Assembly: GCA_021780055.1 (NCBI GenBank)
Contig: JAJXZM010000193.1
Location: 1 to 15,097, forward strand
Length of the DNA stretch: 15,097 nt
Source: Acidobacteriota bacterium
GTDB taxonomy: Bacteria; Acidobacteriota; Terriglobia; UBA7540
Direction of reading: 5' to 3'
The translations under genes were made by a program, and so were the position numbers. Under the pieces are notes generated by a model. The model ran no database searches and was not told where the DNA came from. It worked only from the letters and a program-made list of their open reading frames with translations. Shown in pieces: positions 1-8,084 of the stretch (position 1 is the stretch's first letter; every line of letters starts with the position of its first letter).

Positions 1-1216
1 CAGTGCTGGCCGGGCGAACCAGCATCACAAGGAGCAGTTGCGTCTTGGGGCCTGTCTTAAACTGCATGTTCAACGGGTTCCACCCGCCGCTTGTCCCCGT
101 CATACCCGGAGTGAATTTGTCCAATACACCCGGATCATAAGCATCGGCTACCTCGATGCGAGGTCCGCTGTCGCTGGTAATATCCTGGGTTTTCATGAAG
201 GCATTGAGCTCGTAGTTGTGGTTTGGCGACACCTTAACAAACTGGAAGACCTGGTGGTAATTCAGGTTTTGCTTGCCGGTGAACTGCACGGAAAGGCAAC
301 GCCCGGGCGAATGGAAAGTGGCCGTATCCAGACCTGCGTAAACTCCCGGCACGTCCTGGATTCTCCACCCGAAGCCCATGTTCAGGAGAGGGTCTTCAAA
401 GTCTCCGTTGGTGATCAGGTTCTGGTTGCGGCCGCCAGGAGGTTTTCGGACCAATCCTTTGTCCTCGAGATCTGTCCACACCTGGTAGGCGGCGTCGGCC
501 TGTCCTGTCTTGATGAGTGTGTCAATATAGCCATTTGCCTGGTGTGGGTCGAACGTTCCCGTGCCTGCTGCAATGCGCTTCCACACCGCTCCGGCGTCGT
601 CAAATTTTCGCTCGCCAACTAGATAGTCCAGGTAGCTGAATTCGGCCGGCAGGTCGTTCGGGATAAGTTCCCGGAGGATTTGCGTGCCGTTGCCGGATGA
701 CTTCCAAGCCAGGTTAAAGATAGTGCGGTCGTACCTGCGAGAACCGGCCAGCACAACTCTTAAATGCCGAAACGCTTCCTCAACATTTTCGTGGAGCAGG
801 AAATAGTTTCCGATGGTCCACTGGTAAACGGGCAGATCAGGGGCCAGCGCTGAAGCGTGCCTCAGATCTTCTTCTGCCTTTTGGGGGTCGCCTTCAAACT
901 CGTGCGCAGCAGCAAGATTGATCCAGCCCTGAGGATCGTAGGGATTGGCCTTGATGGCATCCCGGAATTGCTGAATGGCATCCTTGGGCCTCGGATTCGT
1001 AATGCTGTACTGGTAGAGACGGCCCAGTTGAACGTGGTATGTGGCGTTGGCGGAGTTTAGGCGGCTGGCCAGTTCGAGGCTGGGGATAGTCAGCGTGTGG
1101 CCTGCCCGGTAGGCAATATAGGCTTTCCCAATCCACACGGTCGCAAGCACAAGTCCTGTAAGCATCAAAAGCATCAGGATTCTTTGGGCGGTCCGATCCT
1201 CAACTCTTATTTGCAT
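1..1216 (-). CDS. Membrane-anchored TPR protein with C-terminal carbohydrate-binding-like module (partial, runs off the left edge)
   Basis: The minus strand is open from ATG at 1216 to base 1 (405 codons, no stop), so the C-terminus lies outside the window. Residues 1-12 are polar and 13-30 form a hydrophobic segment, an uncleaved signal anchor or signal peptide. Residues about 60-157 contain two to three TPR-like helix pairs (LGRLYQY..., INLAAAHEFEGDPQKAEEDL, then a third). After a further helical region, residues about 266-405 change to a beta-rich module opening with NLITNGDFEDP, resembling jelly-roll carbohydrate-binding-like domains. An in-frame TAG three codons upstream fixes this ATG as the first in-frame ATG. 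The Shine-Dalgarno is only a weak AGGG. It probably acts outside the cytoplasm as a scaffold. From general knowledge, such TPR proteins often sit near polysaccharide assembly genes, but no such neighbour is visible here. The reading frame is certain; the role is inferred. Confidence 0.85.
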   Translation of the reverse strand, partial: MQIRVEDRTAQRILMLLMLTGLVLATVWIGKAYIAYRAGHTLTIPSLELASRLNSANATYHVQLGRLYQYSITNPRPKDAIQQFRDAIKANPYDPQGWINLAAAHEFEGDPQKAEEDLRHASALAPDLPVYQWTIGNYFLLHENVEEAFRHLRVVLAGSRRYDRTIFNLAWKSSGNGTQILRELIPNDLPAEFSYLDYLVGERKFDDAGAVWKRIAAGTGTFDPHQANGYIDTLIKTGQADAAYQVWTDLEDKGLVRKPPGGRNQNLITNGDFEDPLLNMGFGWRIQDVPGVYAGLDTATFHSPGRCLSVQFTGKQNLNYHQVFQFVKVSPNHNYELNAFMKTQDITSDSGPRIEVADAYDPGVLDKFTPGMTGTSGGWNPLNMQFKTGPKTQLLLVMLVRPAST

Positions 1217-1252
1217 AAAGCCCTATATAACATCGCATCGCTGTTCGGACAA

Positions 1253-1278
1253 CGAGCCACGCAACCTTTGCTGGCTCG
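1253..1278 (-). repeat. Strong inverted repeat (hairpin) in the leader of the TPR gene
   Basis: Bases 1253-1259 (CGAGCCA) pair with 1272-1278 (TGGCTCG), and inside them 1261-1264 (GCAA) pair with 1268-1271 (TTGC). Only base 1260 bulges and the loop is three bases, giving 11 base pairs. It lies between the proposed promoter and the TPR start codon, so it would form in the 5' untranslated RNA. Neither side carries a T-run, so it is not a standard intrinsic terminator. Confidence 0.6.
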
Positions 1279-1315
1279 CTCGCCTCGACTTTGCAACGCG
1301 GAAGCGCAGTGCCGA

Positions 1316-1324
1316 AGTATATCA
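1316..1324 (-). promoter_or_regulatory. Extended -10 promoter candidate for the TPR gene
   Basis: Read on the minus strand this is TGATATACT, a TGn extension followed by TATACT (5 of 6 matches to TATAAT). No good -35 box lies 16-18 bases upstream, which is tolerated by extended -10 promoters. Transcription would start near 1309, giving a leader of about 93 nt before the ATG at 1216. Confidence 0.45.
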
Positions 1325-1494
1325 AATTATTCCTATAGTTGGATGAGCGTTGGACGGCGCTACGTCGGCACGGTTGGAAATCCGCTAGGTCATAAGGAGT
1401 CTCATGCCGTAGTTCCAGTTTCCTTTGGCAGGTTAAATGCCGGCGCCAATGGAGGAAAGGAATGGCAGGGGGAAACTACCATGAAGTTGAATGG

Positions 1495-1528
1495 AAAAAA
1501 GCAGGGGCAGGTCGTGAGCCCACCCCTG
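1495..1528 (-). terminator. Rho-independent terminator of the TonB-dependent receptor gene
   Basis: On the minus strand CAGGGG (1528-1523) pairs with CCCCTG (1507-1502). The stem continues through two G-U and two G-C pairs to a 7-base loop, and after one C comes a run of six T (1500-1495). It lies about 75 bases after the receptor stop codon at 1604-1606. This is the clearest intrinsic terminator in the window. Confidence 0.8.
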
Positions 1529-1603
1529 TAATCCTGTCCCGAGTCCTGAACGGTGGCTGGTGTGCCTCCGCTCAGAACTCATTGGGACCTTGCCATGTTG
1601 TGG

Positions 1604-4600
1604 TTAGAAGTAGAACCGCAGTGAGAGCTGGATGTTGCGCTCGCCACCGCTGCTTGGGCTTCCGCCCTTGGTGGTTACTTGCCCGAACGTAGAGCTGGTG
1701 GGATTGAAATTCACGCCGCCACCACTTGGGCCACCCCAGTTCGGGTGGTTCAGGAAGTTGAAGGCCTCGGCGCGGAACTGAAGTCCCATATTCTCACGAA
1801 TCGGGAATGACTTAAAGAGCCCAAAGTTCCAATTGTTGAACCCCGGCTGGTAGATGATGTTACGAACGCGCTGCGTGTTGAAGGTCCCCTTGGGGGGCGC
1901 TGTGAAGATGGGCGAGCCGCCAGAGGTCGTGGCGAACCACCCTGCTGACCCAAAGTTACCAAGAATCTTCGGATCGCCGTTCTTCACCCAGTATTGGCCG
2001 TTCACGCCGCAGCCGAAGTTAGAGTCGAGGCCCACGCCCGCGTAGTCGCTCGATCCGGCCACGCTACACGGATTCCCGCTCTGGAACTGCAGAAGGCTCG
2101 AGACCTCCCATCCGCCTAGCACCTGACCCGCGAAGCCCTTCTGGTTGCTGAAGAACGGGAGATGGTACAGGATACTGGCCACCACGTTGTTGCGGGCATC
2201 AAACTCAGACGGTCCCCACAAGAAACTGGTGTCGTAGGTGTTCGGAACCACATCGCGTACATTGGACCCGCTATCCATACTCTTGGAAAGCGTGTATGCC
2301 ATGCTGAACAGGAGACCCTTGGTGAAGGGGCGGCTCCAGCCAATCTGTAGCGATTTGTACTGGGAAGTGGCCACGCCGTTCGATTGGCGGATGGATCCGA
2401 AGCCCTTGAAGGGCCGTATGGCGTTCAGGTTAACGCCGGGATTGGCTGCGACCGTGGCCAGCGTAGGCTGATTAATATCCGCTTGGCGCTGCAAGTGCAG
2501 TCCATGGCTGCCGACGTAGGCCACGCTCAGGAGGGAGTGCCAAGGGAGTTCACGTTCGACCGTGACGTTCCACGTCCAAGCCTCCGGGCTCTTCGTATCC
2601 CTGGCCGCGGTTGTCACCACCAGAGGAACAGGATTGACTCCGGTCCCGCCGGGGTTATCCACGAACCCGAAGGATGTGCTGGCATTCGGCTGAAAAGGTG
2701 GGTTTCCACCCAGGAAGATCGAGTCGCTATCCCCCAGACGAGTGATAAAGCGGCCTATACCTGCGCGCAGCACCATTTTGTCCGTCCAGCGGTAGGCGAC
2801 GCCGACACGAGGCTGAAAAGCATTTTTCTGAACATAACCGTAATAGTTGGGGAGCCCGTGAAACAGGCCGTTGTATAAGCCGGAAGTCGCTTCCGGAACC
2901 CGGCCGTTTGCGGAAGAAGGGAACCCGCTGCCGGGAATGACCATGCCGTTGTAAAGCTGATCGATCGTAGGCGAGCCATCAATCAGGCCGGTCGAGGGAT
3001 CAACCGTTACGGCGTTTGCAGGATTGTAGAAATTAGGGTCAAAAACGATCATATTGCCCCAAGAGGCATGATAAGGAACGATGAGCGAGTACCGAAGTCC
3101 ATAATCGATGTGCAGCTTGCTCGTGACAGACCAGGCGTCCTGCCCAAACATTTCGTACATGTTGCCGCGGAAGATCGTGTAAGCGCGGTGGCCGATTTCT
3201 GAATACGAGTCAAAAAGGCCCAGTGCCGTGTTTGCAACCGCTGCGCCAGAGGATGCCACGGTGTACCCCGGCCGGATGAAGTTTCCTCCGTTATCACTGA
3301 AGAGGAATTGACCATTCTGGGTGTTGGTGCAGGTGTTGCAGGCTGAGACGTTAATTTCGTCATTATTGTTCTCTCCCTGCCATTCCCACAACCCGCCGAA
3401 CTTGATAGTGTGATTGCCCTTCACCCAGGAGAAATTGTCCGAGAGGTCTACAATGGGCCCCGCGGAGTGCGACGGATACGGCCCGCCACTCAACCCGCTG
3501 AACTCCGACATGTTTATGCTGGGAATGCGGGTCGGGATCAGCTTTTCAGAGACCGGAAAAATATAGGGGAAGTTGACGCCGCGTGTGGTGCGGTCAACGA
3601 ATCCCGCCTCATTCACTGGAATCAGGACGCGGTCGTGGCTGACGGTGAACAGTAGTTCGTTCACCTTGGTGGGGCTGAGCACCCAGGTGTAATCGAGAGA
3701 GTTGGTAAAGTTAGGCCGGTCAAAGTACTTCGGCGTTTCACCGCTGCCGCCATCGAGTGGCTGGTATTCCCAAAAGCTGTAGTAGATGCCCCGATAGCGA
3801 ATCCGCTGGTTCGGAGTGACGTTCACATCCACAGAAATGGTTTTCTTTTGTTGACGCTGTGGATGGGCGGCCGAAAGGAAAAAGTTCTGGTTGCCGTTGA
3901 TAGGTGTGTTGAGATTAGGGAAAGGATAGGCGTTCAGTAGTCCGAGCCCGTTGGCGCTGGCCGTCGAACCTGATGTGGCGGTTCCGGGCGCTGGGATGAT
4001 ATTCCCGGAGAATGGTTGCCGCGTCTTCGGGTCCATGAGTTGGACGGTCTTGTGATAATAAAAATTGTTCGGATCGAGCAGTTCACTGAAATTGCCATTC
4101 CGCATCAGCAAGGAAGGGACGGTCTGGCTGGTCTGGTCCGTATAATAGTTTCGGGTGAATTCCTGCCCCCAGTACCAGAAGATTTTGTCCTTGTTGGTAT
4201 TGAAGTGTCCGGGGATGTAGAAAGGCCCACCGATGTTATATCCGAAATCATTATAATGGTCGGGCGCGACAAAATTGGTTGCCGCCAGGCCGGTGGTGGT
4301 GGTGTTTGCGTTGCGTTGCCAGGTATTGGCGTTCAACAAGGTGTTGCGCACGTATTCGTATGCAGCCCCGTGGAATTGAGGTCCACCGCTCTTGGTGATG
4401 ATGCGGATCTGCCCGCCGGAGGTGCGTCCGTATTCCGCGCTGTAGTTCGCCCCAAGGACCTGGACTTCCTCGGTCGAGTCTTCATCGGCGGAGCCCAGGC
4501 TGGTGCCGTTGGCGCGCGTGCGGGTAGCGGGCGCGCCGTCATAAGTGATCAGGTTGTCCCAATTGCGGGAGCCGTTGAAGTGTGACGGGCCCTGGCCAAA

Positions 4601-5122
4601 ATTGAAATTCAAGCCGGCAAGGGTCCCCCCTTGAGCTCCTGGTGCGAGCTGGGCCAGATTGACCGGGTTGCGCCCATTCAATTCCAGTGAGTCAATCTGC
4701 TGCCGTGTCACCAGCTTTTGTACGGCGGCGGATTGGGTTTGCAGCGTCGCTACCTGCGCTGTCACCTGTACCGTTTGTGTCGTTGCACCCACAGTAAGCA
4801 CGGCATTAATTGCAAGCCGCGCACTCGGGTCGAGCTTGTTCTGCTGGGAAACGTATTTCTGAAAGCCTGCTGCGGTGGCGGTCATCGTGTAATAACCAGG
4901 CGGCAGGTTGGGAATTGCATAAAACCCGCTTGCGTCGGTTGTAGCCTCACGCTGGAGGCCGCTTTGATTGCTTACTGTGACCATGGCTTTGGGAACGGTT
5001 GCCCCCGACGGGTCCTTGACGTAACCCGAAATAGTTCCGAAATCCGACTGTGCCCAAAGAGTTCCAGATAACAGCAAGCCAAGGATTGCCGTCAGTACTG
5101 CTTTCCTACGTACGTTGCTCAT
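1604..5122 (-). CDS. Oar-like TonB-dependent outer-membrane receptor with N-terminal carboxypeptidase-regulatory-like domain
   Basis: 1172 residues from ATG at 5122, chosen because AGGAG (5133-5129) lies six bases upstream; an in-frame start at 5149 would put this ribosome site inside the gene. Residues 1-24 are a signal peptide (RRK, hydrophobic core, cleavage after LWA). Residues about 28-122 form a carboxypeptidase-regulatory-like beta sandwich (GTISGYVKDPSGA, TDASGFYAIPNLPPG). A plug-like region follows (LELNGRNPVNLAQLAPG; VQVLGANYSAEYGRTSGGQI), then a barrel of about 900 residues ending in LSLRFYF with C-terminal Phe, typical of outer-membrane assembly signals. Cysteine pairs in the barrel region (NVSACNTCT; NPCSV with FGCGV) may be loop disulphides. 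The family resembles Oar of Myxococcus and is expanded in Acidobacteriota. Substrate unknown; uptake of large compounds such as glycans or peptides is often proposed. No classical TonB box was recognised, and no partner transporter is adjacent. Confidence 0.93.
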   Translation of the reverse strand: MSNVRRKAVLTAILGLLLSGTLWAQSDFGTISGYVKDPSGATVPKAMVTVSNQSGLQREATTDASGFYAIPNLPPGYYTMTATAAGFQKYVSQQNKLDPSARLAINAVLTVGATTQTVQVTAQVATLQTQSAAVQKLVTRQQIDSLELNGRNPVNLAQLAPGAQGGTLAGLNFNFGQGPSHFNGSRNWDNLITYDGAPATRTRANGTSLGSADEDSTEEVQVLGANYSAEYGRTSGGQIRIITKSGGPQFHGAAYEYVRNTLLNANTWQRNANTTTTGLAATNFVAPDHYNDFGYNIGGPFYIPGHFNTNKDKIFWYWGQEFTRNYYTDQTSQTVPSLLMRNGNFSELLDPNNFYYHKTVQLMDPKTRQPFSGNIIPAPGTATSGSTASANGLGLLNAYPFPNLNTPINGNQNFFLSAAHPQRQQKKTISVDVNVTPNQRIRYRGIYYSFWEYQPLDGGSGETPKYFDRPNFTNSLDYTWVLSPTKVNELLFTVSHDRVLIPVNEAGFVDRTTRGVNFPYIFPVSEKLIPTRIPSINMSEFSGLSGGPYPSHSAGPIVDLSDNFSWVKGNHTIKFGGLWEWQGENNNDEINVSACNTCTNTQNGQFLFSDNGGNFIRPGYTVASSGAAVANTALGLFDSYSEIGHRAYTIFRGNMYEMFGQDAWSVTSKLHIDYGLRYSLIVPYHASWGNMIVFDPNFYNPANAVTVDPSTGLIDGSPTIDQLYNGMVIPGSGFPSSANGRVPEATSGLYNGLFHGLPNYYGYVQKNAFQPRVGVAYRWTDKMVLRAGIGRFITRLGDSDSIFLGGNPPFQPNASTSFGFVDNPGGTGVNPVPLVVTTAARDTKSPEAWTWNVTVERELPWHSLLSVAYVGSHGLHLQRQADINQPTLATVAANPGVNLNAIRPFKGFGSIRQSNGVATSQYKSLQIGWSRPFTKGLLFSMAYTLSKSMDSGSNVRDVVPNTYDTSFLWGPSEFDARNNVVASILYHLPFFSNQKGFAGQVLGGWEVSSLLQFQSGNPCSVAGSSDYAGVGLDSNFGCGVNGQYWVKNGDPKILGNFGSAGWFATTSGGSPIFTAPPKGTFNTQRVRNIIYQPGFNNWNFGLFKSFPIRENMGLQFRAEAFNFLNHPNWGGPSGGGVNFNPTSSTFGQVTTKGGSPSSGGERNIQLSLRFYF

Positions 5123-5345
5123 TTTGCGCTCCTCTCTCAGGTTCCTCAAGACTGGTTGAGGGAAATTAAGGAAACGTCAGCAAGCGTGCCTACGAACCGT
5201 ACTTTGTTCTGGGGACTGGCTTCGGGTGGATCATCGAGTGAGCGCCCTTGGCCCTATTGGTTTCCCCGTTTCGTCGAACTGATTGAAGAGGAGAGAGTGT
5301 ACGTCGGGGAAGTTACGACATTATTACGTATAGGTTTACTTGAGA

Positions 5346-5381
5346 TTAAGAGATTTGGAGACAGATTAAAACACCTGCCAT
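5346..5381 (-). CDS. Candidate 11-codon leader peptide upstream of the receptor gene
   Basis: On the minus strand AAAGGAGG, a perfect eight-base complement of the usual 16S rRNA tail, ends five bases before ATG at 5381. The short frame reads MAGVLICLQIS and stops with TAA at 5348-5346, about 220 bases upstream of the receptor start. It lies inside the predicted receptor leader RNA (transcript start near 5560). Leader peptides can couple translation to control of the gene below, but no clear attenuator hairpin follows. It may be a chance match; expression is unproven. Confidence 0.3.
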   Translation of the reverse strand: MAGVLICLQIS

Positions 5382-5566
5382 CGACGCCTCCTTTGTCAAA
5401 GGCACACAAACCTCTGGTAACAATCCATCTTGCCCGGAGCGAAATCCGAGCGTTAATTGGTTTCCAATTGCTGTGGCCCGACTACCTCTTCGTTGGTTGC
5501 CCCAAGCAAGACGACGCTATGGCCTATGCCATTTGATTTGGCGAATACAGTGGATCGATGGGTAGT

Positions 5567-5596
5567 TATATACTCCCCCCTTTACTAGGTTGTCAA
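5567..5596 (-). promoter_or_regulatory. Sigma-70 type promoter candidate for the receptor gene
   Basis: On the minus strand a perfect TTGACA (5596-5591) is followed after 18 bases by TATATA (5572-5567), 4 of 6 matches to TATAAT. The spacer contains six consecutive G. Transcription would start near 5560, about 438 nt before the receptor start codon, making an unusually long leader. Confidence 0.5.
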
Positions 5597-5859
5597 GTAT
5601 TTTGCCGGAATTTTCTTTTTGCACCCGGGCTCCTTCGAGAAGTTAACGCCCAATTAGGAGCGAAAAAGCTTTTCAATGGTTATCAAACAGGGCCCGATCG
5701 AAATGCCCTTGAGCCAAATTTGCCTTTGTTCCACGAGTTGCGCGTTATCAGGAATGCGTCGCCAGTTGGAAGCGCAGCAACGCGATTTACGCAGCACTGC
5801 TTTAAATGGGGAACAGCCTGCGTGAGTGTTGTCCTTACGAAGACGGCTGGCTAGGTTGA

Positions 5860-5889
5860 TTGACACGTTAATGCGCCGCCGGATATTCT
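5860..5889 (+). promoter_or_regulatory. Distal promoter candidate for prfA
   Basis: TTGACA (5860-5865), an 18-base spacer, then TATTCT (5884-5889, 4 of 6 matches). Transcription would begin about 195 bases before prfA. The perfect -35 box is the main support. Confidence 0.35.
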
Positions 5890-6031
5890 GATATCTGGCC
5901 TTGACTTGCGTGGTTAGCGCGATCGCCGCTCGATCGGCAAGGAAAGACGAGACAGGGCTGGATTTCAAAGAACCCCTTGGGTGCAGGTTATTACCCGAAG
6001 GGAGCCTGAATTATCGATTGCCGCTCTCTGA

Positions 6032-6060
6032 TTGACATACTGGAAAGTGTTCTCTAACAA
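6032..6060 (+). promoter_or_regulatory. Proximal promoter candidate for prfA
   Basis: TTGACA (6032-6037) with a weak -10 (TAACAA at 6055-6060 after 17 bases, or the overlapping TCTAAC after 15). Both -35 boxes upstream of prfA occur as GATTGACA. The start point would lie only some 25 bases before the ATG. The -10 match is poor, so confidence is low. Confidence 0.3.
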
Positions 6061-6089
6061 GAGGCGAGACAGCGTCCCGGATTACTAGT

Positions 6090-7175
6090 ATGCATTTCGT
6101 TGCCAGACTGGAAGAGATCGAAAAACGGTATGAGGAACTGACGGCCGCATTGAGCGACCCGCAGGTTCTGGGGGACCCGTCTGTCTATCAGAAGACAGCC
6201 AAGTCCCACTCCGAGTTGCAGGAAATTGTGGAGCGGTATCGTGAGTGGAAAGACGTCCAGAAGGCCCTGGTAGGGACCCGATCGTTGCTGGAAGACCCAT
6301 CCTCCGACGTTGAAATGCGGGCTCTGGCTCAGGAGGAACTCTCCGAGCTTGAAAAGCGGCAGGAGGCTGTGGAGAGTGAGTTAAAAATCCTGCTGCTGCC
6401 AAAGGATCCGAACGACGAGAAAAATATCGTTCTTGAAATCCGAGCGGGGACTGGCGGCGACGAGGCAACGCTTTTTGCGTCGGAAATCTTCCGCATGTAT
6501 GGCCGCTACGCGGAGCAGCAGAACTGGAAGGTCGAAATCCTTTCTTCTTCCCTTTCGGGAGTTGGCGGACTTAAAGAAGTGATCGCGGTGGTTGAAGGCA
6601 AGAATGTTTACAGCCGCCTCAAGTATGAGAGTGGCGTACACCGTGTGCAACGAGTCCCAGCGACGGAACAGCAGGGCCGGATTCATACCTCGGCCATTAC
6701 GGTTGCGGTACTTCCCGAGGCCGACGAGGTGGAAGTCCAGATCGACCCCAAGGAGATTCGCATCGACACCTTTTGCTCCTCGGGGCCGGGCGGGCAGTCG
6801 GTGAACACCACATACTCGGCGGTTCGCATCACGCACTTGCCTACCGGAATGATCGTGTCCTGCCAGGATGAGAAATCGCAGATCAAGAACCGCGCCAAGG
6901 CCATGCGTGTATTGCGCTCGCGGCTCTACGAGCAGCGCCTTGAAGAGCAACAGAAGCAGATTTCTGAAGAACGGCGGACGATGGTGGGCACCGGTGACCG
7001 CAGCGAGAAGATCAGAACTTACAATTTCCCGCAGAACCGCGTGTCCGACCACCGCATTGGCCTTACACTCCACCAGCTTGACCGGGTGATGGACGGAAAG
7101 CTGGACGAAATCATCGACGCCCTGATTACTCACTACCAGACCGAAAAGCTCAAGCAGGCGACCGTCGCCGCTTAA
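6090..7175 (+). CDS. prfA: Peptide chain release factor 1
   Basis: 361 residues, normal RF1 length. In the cytoplasm RF1 reads UAA and UAG stop codons in the ribosomal A site and triggers peptide release. Residues 1-100 form the helical N-terminal domain ([20 protein letters not shown]). Residues 190-192 are PAT in [14 protein letters not shown], the RF1 stop-codon recognition tripeptide; RF2 would carry SPF. Residues 234-236 are GGQ in [12 protein letters not shown], the hydrolysis motif whose glutamine is methylated by PrmC, encoded next. No clear Shine-Dalgarno precedes the ATG (CCGGATTACTAGT lies directly upstream), but the N-terminus aligns well with known RF1 proteins, so I keep this start. 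First gene of the probable prfA-prmC-dinB-cca unit. Confidence 0.97.
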   Translation: MHFVARLEEIEKRYEELTAALSDPQVLGDPSVYQKTAKSHSELQEIVERYREWKDVQKALVGTRSLLEDPSSDVEMRALAQEELSELEKRQEAVESELKILLLPKDPNDEKNIVLEIRAGTGGDEATLFASEIFRMYGRYAEQQNWKVEILSSSLSGVGGLKEVIAVVEGKNVYSRLKYESGVHRVQRVPATEQQGRIHTSAITVAVLPEADEVEVQIDPKEIRIDTFCSSGPGGQSVNTTYSAVRITHLPTGMIVSCQDEKSQIKNRAKAMRVLRSRLYEQRLEEQQKQISEERRTMVGTGDRSEKIRTYNFPQNRVSDHRIGLTLHQLDRVMDGKLDEIIDALITHYQTEKLKQATVAA

Positions 7176-7205
7176 CCGTAAAGGTTGTGGGACCGAGCTT
7201 CTGCA

Positions 7206-8078
7206 ATGCAACTTCGCGCCGCGCTCCAGGCGGGGTTGAACCGCCTCGAGGAACATGACGTGCCTTCCGCAAACCTGGCAGCGGAACTCCTGTTGATGCA
7301 CGTCCTCCAGCAGGACCGCTCCTTCCTTTACATGCATGCCGAGCAGGATTTCCCGGCTGAGCAGTTCGAACGCTACATGGTATTAATTGGAGAGCGATGC
7401 ACCGGCAAGCCCACCCAGTACATCACGGGGCATCAGGAATTCTGGGGGTTGGACTTTGAAGTTACCCCTGCAGTCTTGATTCCGCGGCCGGAAACCGAAC
7501 ATGTCATTGAAGCTGTGCTTGACCTGATCAACCTGGAAGGCTTTTTGAAACAGCAGCCTTTTCGGATTGCAGATGTGGGCACCGGTTCAGGGTGTATTCC
7601 CATCGCCTTGGCCAAAGAACTGCCCCGCGCTGAACTGTATGCTACAGACATCTCAGCCGATGCCCTTGAGGTTGCCGCGCGGAACGCAGAACGACTGGGA
7701 GCAGCCAGTCAGGTCAAATTCCTTGAAAGCGACTTGCTGTCCTGTCTGCTTGGGCCGGAATTCCTGGGGTCCTTCGATTTCGTGATTTCCAACCCGCCCT
7801 ACGTCGGGCATGACGAGCTTGCTGACGTGCAGCGCGAGGTTCGCGTATTTGAGCCGCGCCTGGCGTGGGGCGATCTGGCCCAGGGCGAGGAGATCTATTC
7901 CCGGCTGTTTCCTCAGGCGCAGCAGCTTCTGAAGCTTGGCGGCTCGGTGGTAGTAGAGATTGGCTACAATAAGAAGGACGCTGTATTGCGACTGCTGGGC
8001 CAGGGCTGGCAGCAGCAGGAGGTGCGTCCGGACCTCGCCGGTATACCACGCGTGATCACTGCATGCAAGACGGGATGA
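7206..8078 (+). CDS. prmC: Release factor glutamine N5-methyltransferase
   Basis: 290 residues. Uses S-adenosylmethionine to methylate the glutamine of the GGQ motif in release factors 1 and 2. The N-terminal helical domain (residues 1-75) recognises the release factor. FEVTPAVLIPRPETE (85-99) is the conserved linker, DVGTGSG (123-129) is the AdoMet-binding motif I, and NPPY (196-199) is the active-site motif that holds the target amide. An in-frame TTG at 7185 would add seven residues, but its only purine-rich sequence touches it directly; the ATG at 7206 gives MQLRAALQAGLNRL, the usual start of the family. The gene begins 30 bases after prfA, a common bacterial arrangement that places the enzyme beside its substrate. 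Confidence 0.96.
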   Translation: MQLRAALQAGLNRLEEHDVPSANLAAELLLMHVLQQDRSFLYMHAEQDFPAEQFERYMVLIGERCTGKPTQYITGHQEFWGLDFEVTPAVLIPRPETEHVIEAVLDLINLEGFLKQQPFRIADVGTGSGCIPIALAKELPRAELYATDISADALEVAARNAERLGAASQVKFLESDLLSCLLGPEFLGSFDFVISNPPYVGHDELADVQREVRVFEPRLAWGDLAQGEEIYSRLFPQAQQLLKLGGSVVVEIGYNKKDAVLRLLGQGWQQQEVRPDLAGIPRVITACKTG

Positions 8079-8084
8079 TTGGCT

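Larger units (their letters stand above)
1217..1603. other. Intergenic region between receptor and TPR gene
   Basis: These 387 bases separate two minus-strand genes. In minus-strand order they hold the receptor terminator (1495-1528), an extended -10 promoter (1316-1324) and a strong leader hairpin (1253-1278). No ORF here has a convincing ribosome binding site or recognisable product. Confidence 0.6.
5123..6089. other. Long intergenic region between divergent receptor and prfA genes
   Basis: These 967 bases separate the minus-strand receptor from plus-strand prfA. They contain a strong minus-strand promoter candidate (5567-5596), a mini-ORF with a strong ribosome site (5346-5381), and two plus-strand promoter candidates (5860-5889 and 6032-6060). 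Plus-strand open frames at 5156-5536 and 5558-5854 lack ribosome sites and recognisable motifs, so I do not call them genes. Confidence 0.6.

Noticed and set aside
38..622. 194-codon plus-strand open frame
   Set aside because: It lies antisense to the continuous TPR frame, has no ribosome site or motif, and its composition is that of a shadow frame.
4016..4585. 189-codon plus-strand open frame inside the receptor gene
   Set aside because: Antisense to well-conserved receptor sequence, with no recognisable domain; a GC-driven shadow.
5156..5536. 126-codon plus-strand frame starting with TTG, between receptor and prfA
   Set aside because: Rare start codon, no Shine-Dalgarno, no recognisable motif, and it overlaps the predicted receptor leader on the other strand.
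5558..5854. 98-codon plus-strand frame upstream of prfA
   Set aside because: No ribosome site, no motif, and it overlaps the minus-strand promoter candidate.
6381..7337. 318-codon minus-strand frame opposite prfA and prmC
   Set aside because: Long, but fully antisense to two highly conserved genes, without a recognisable family; a typical shadow.
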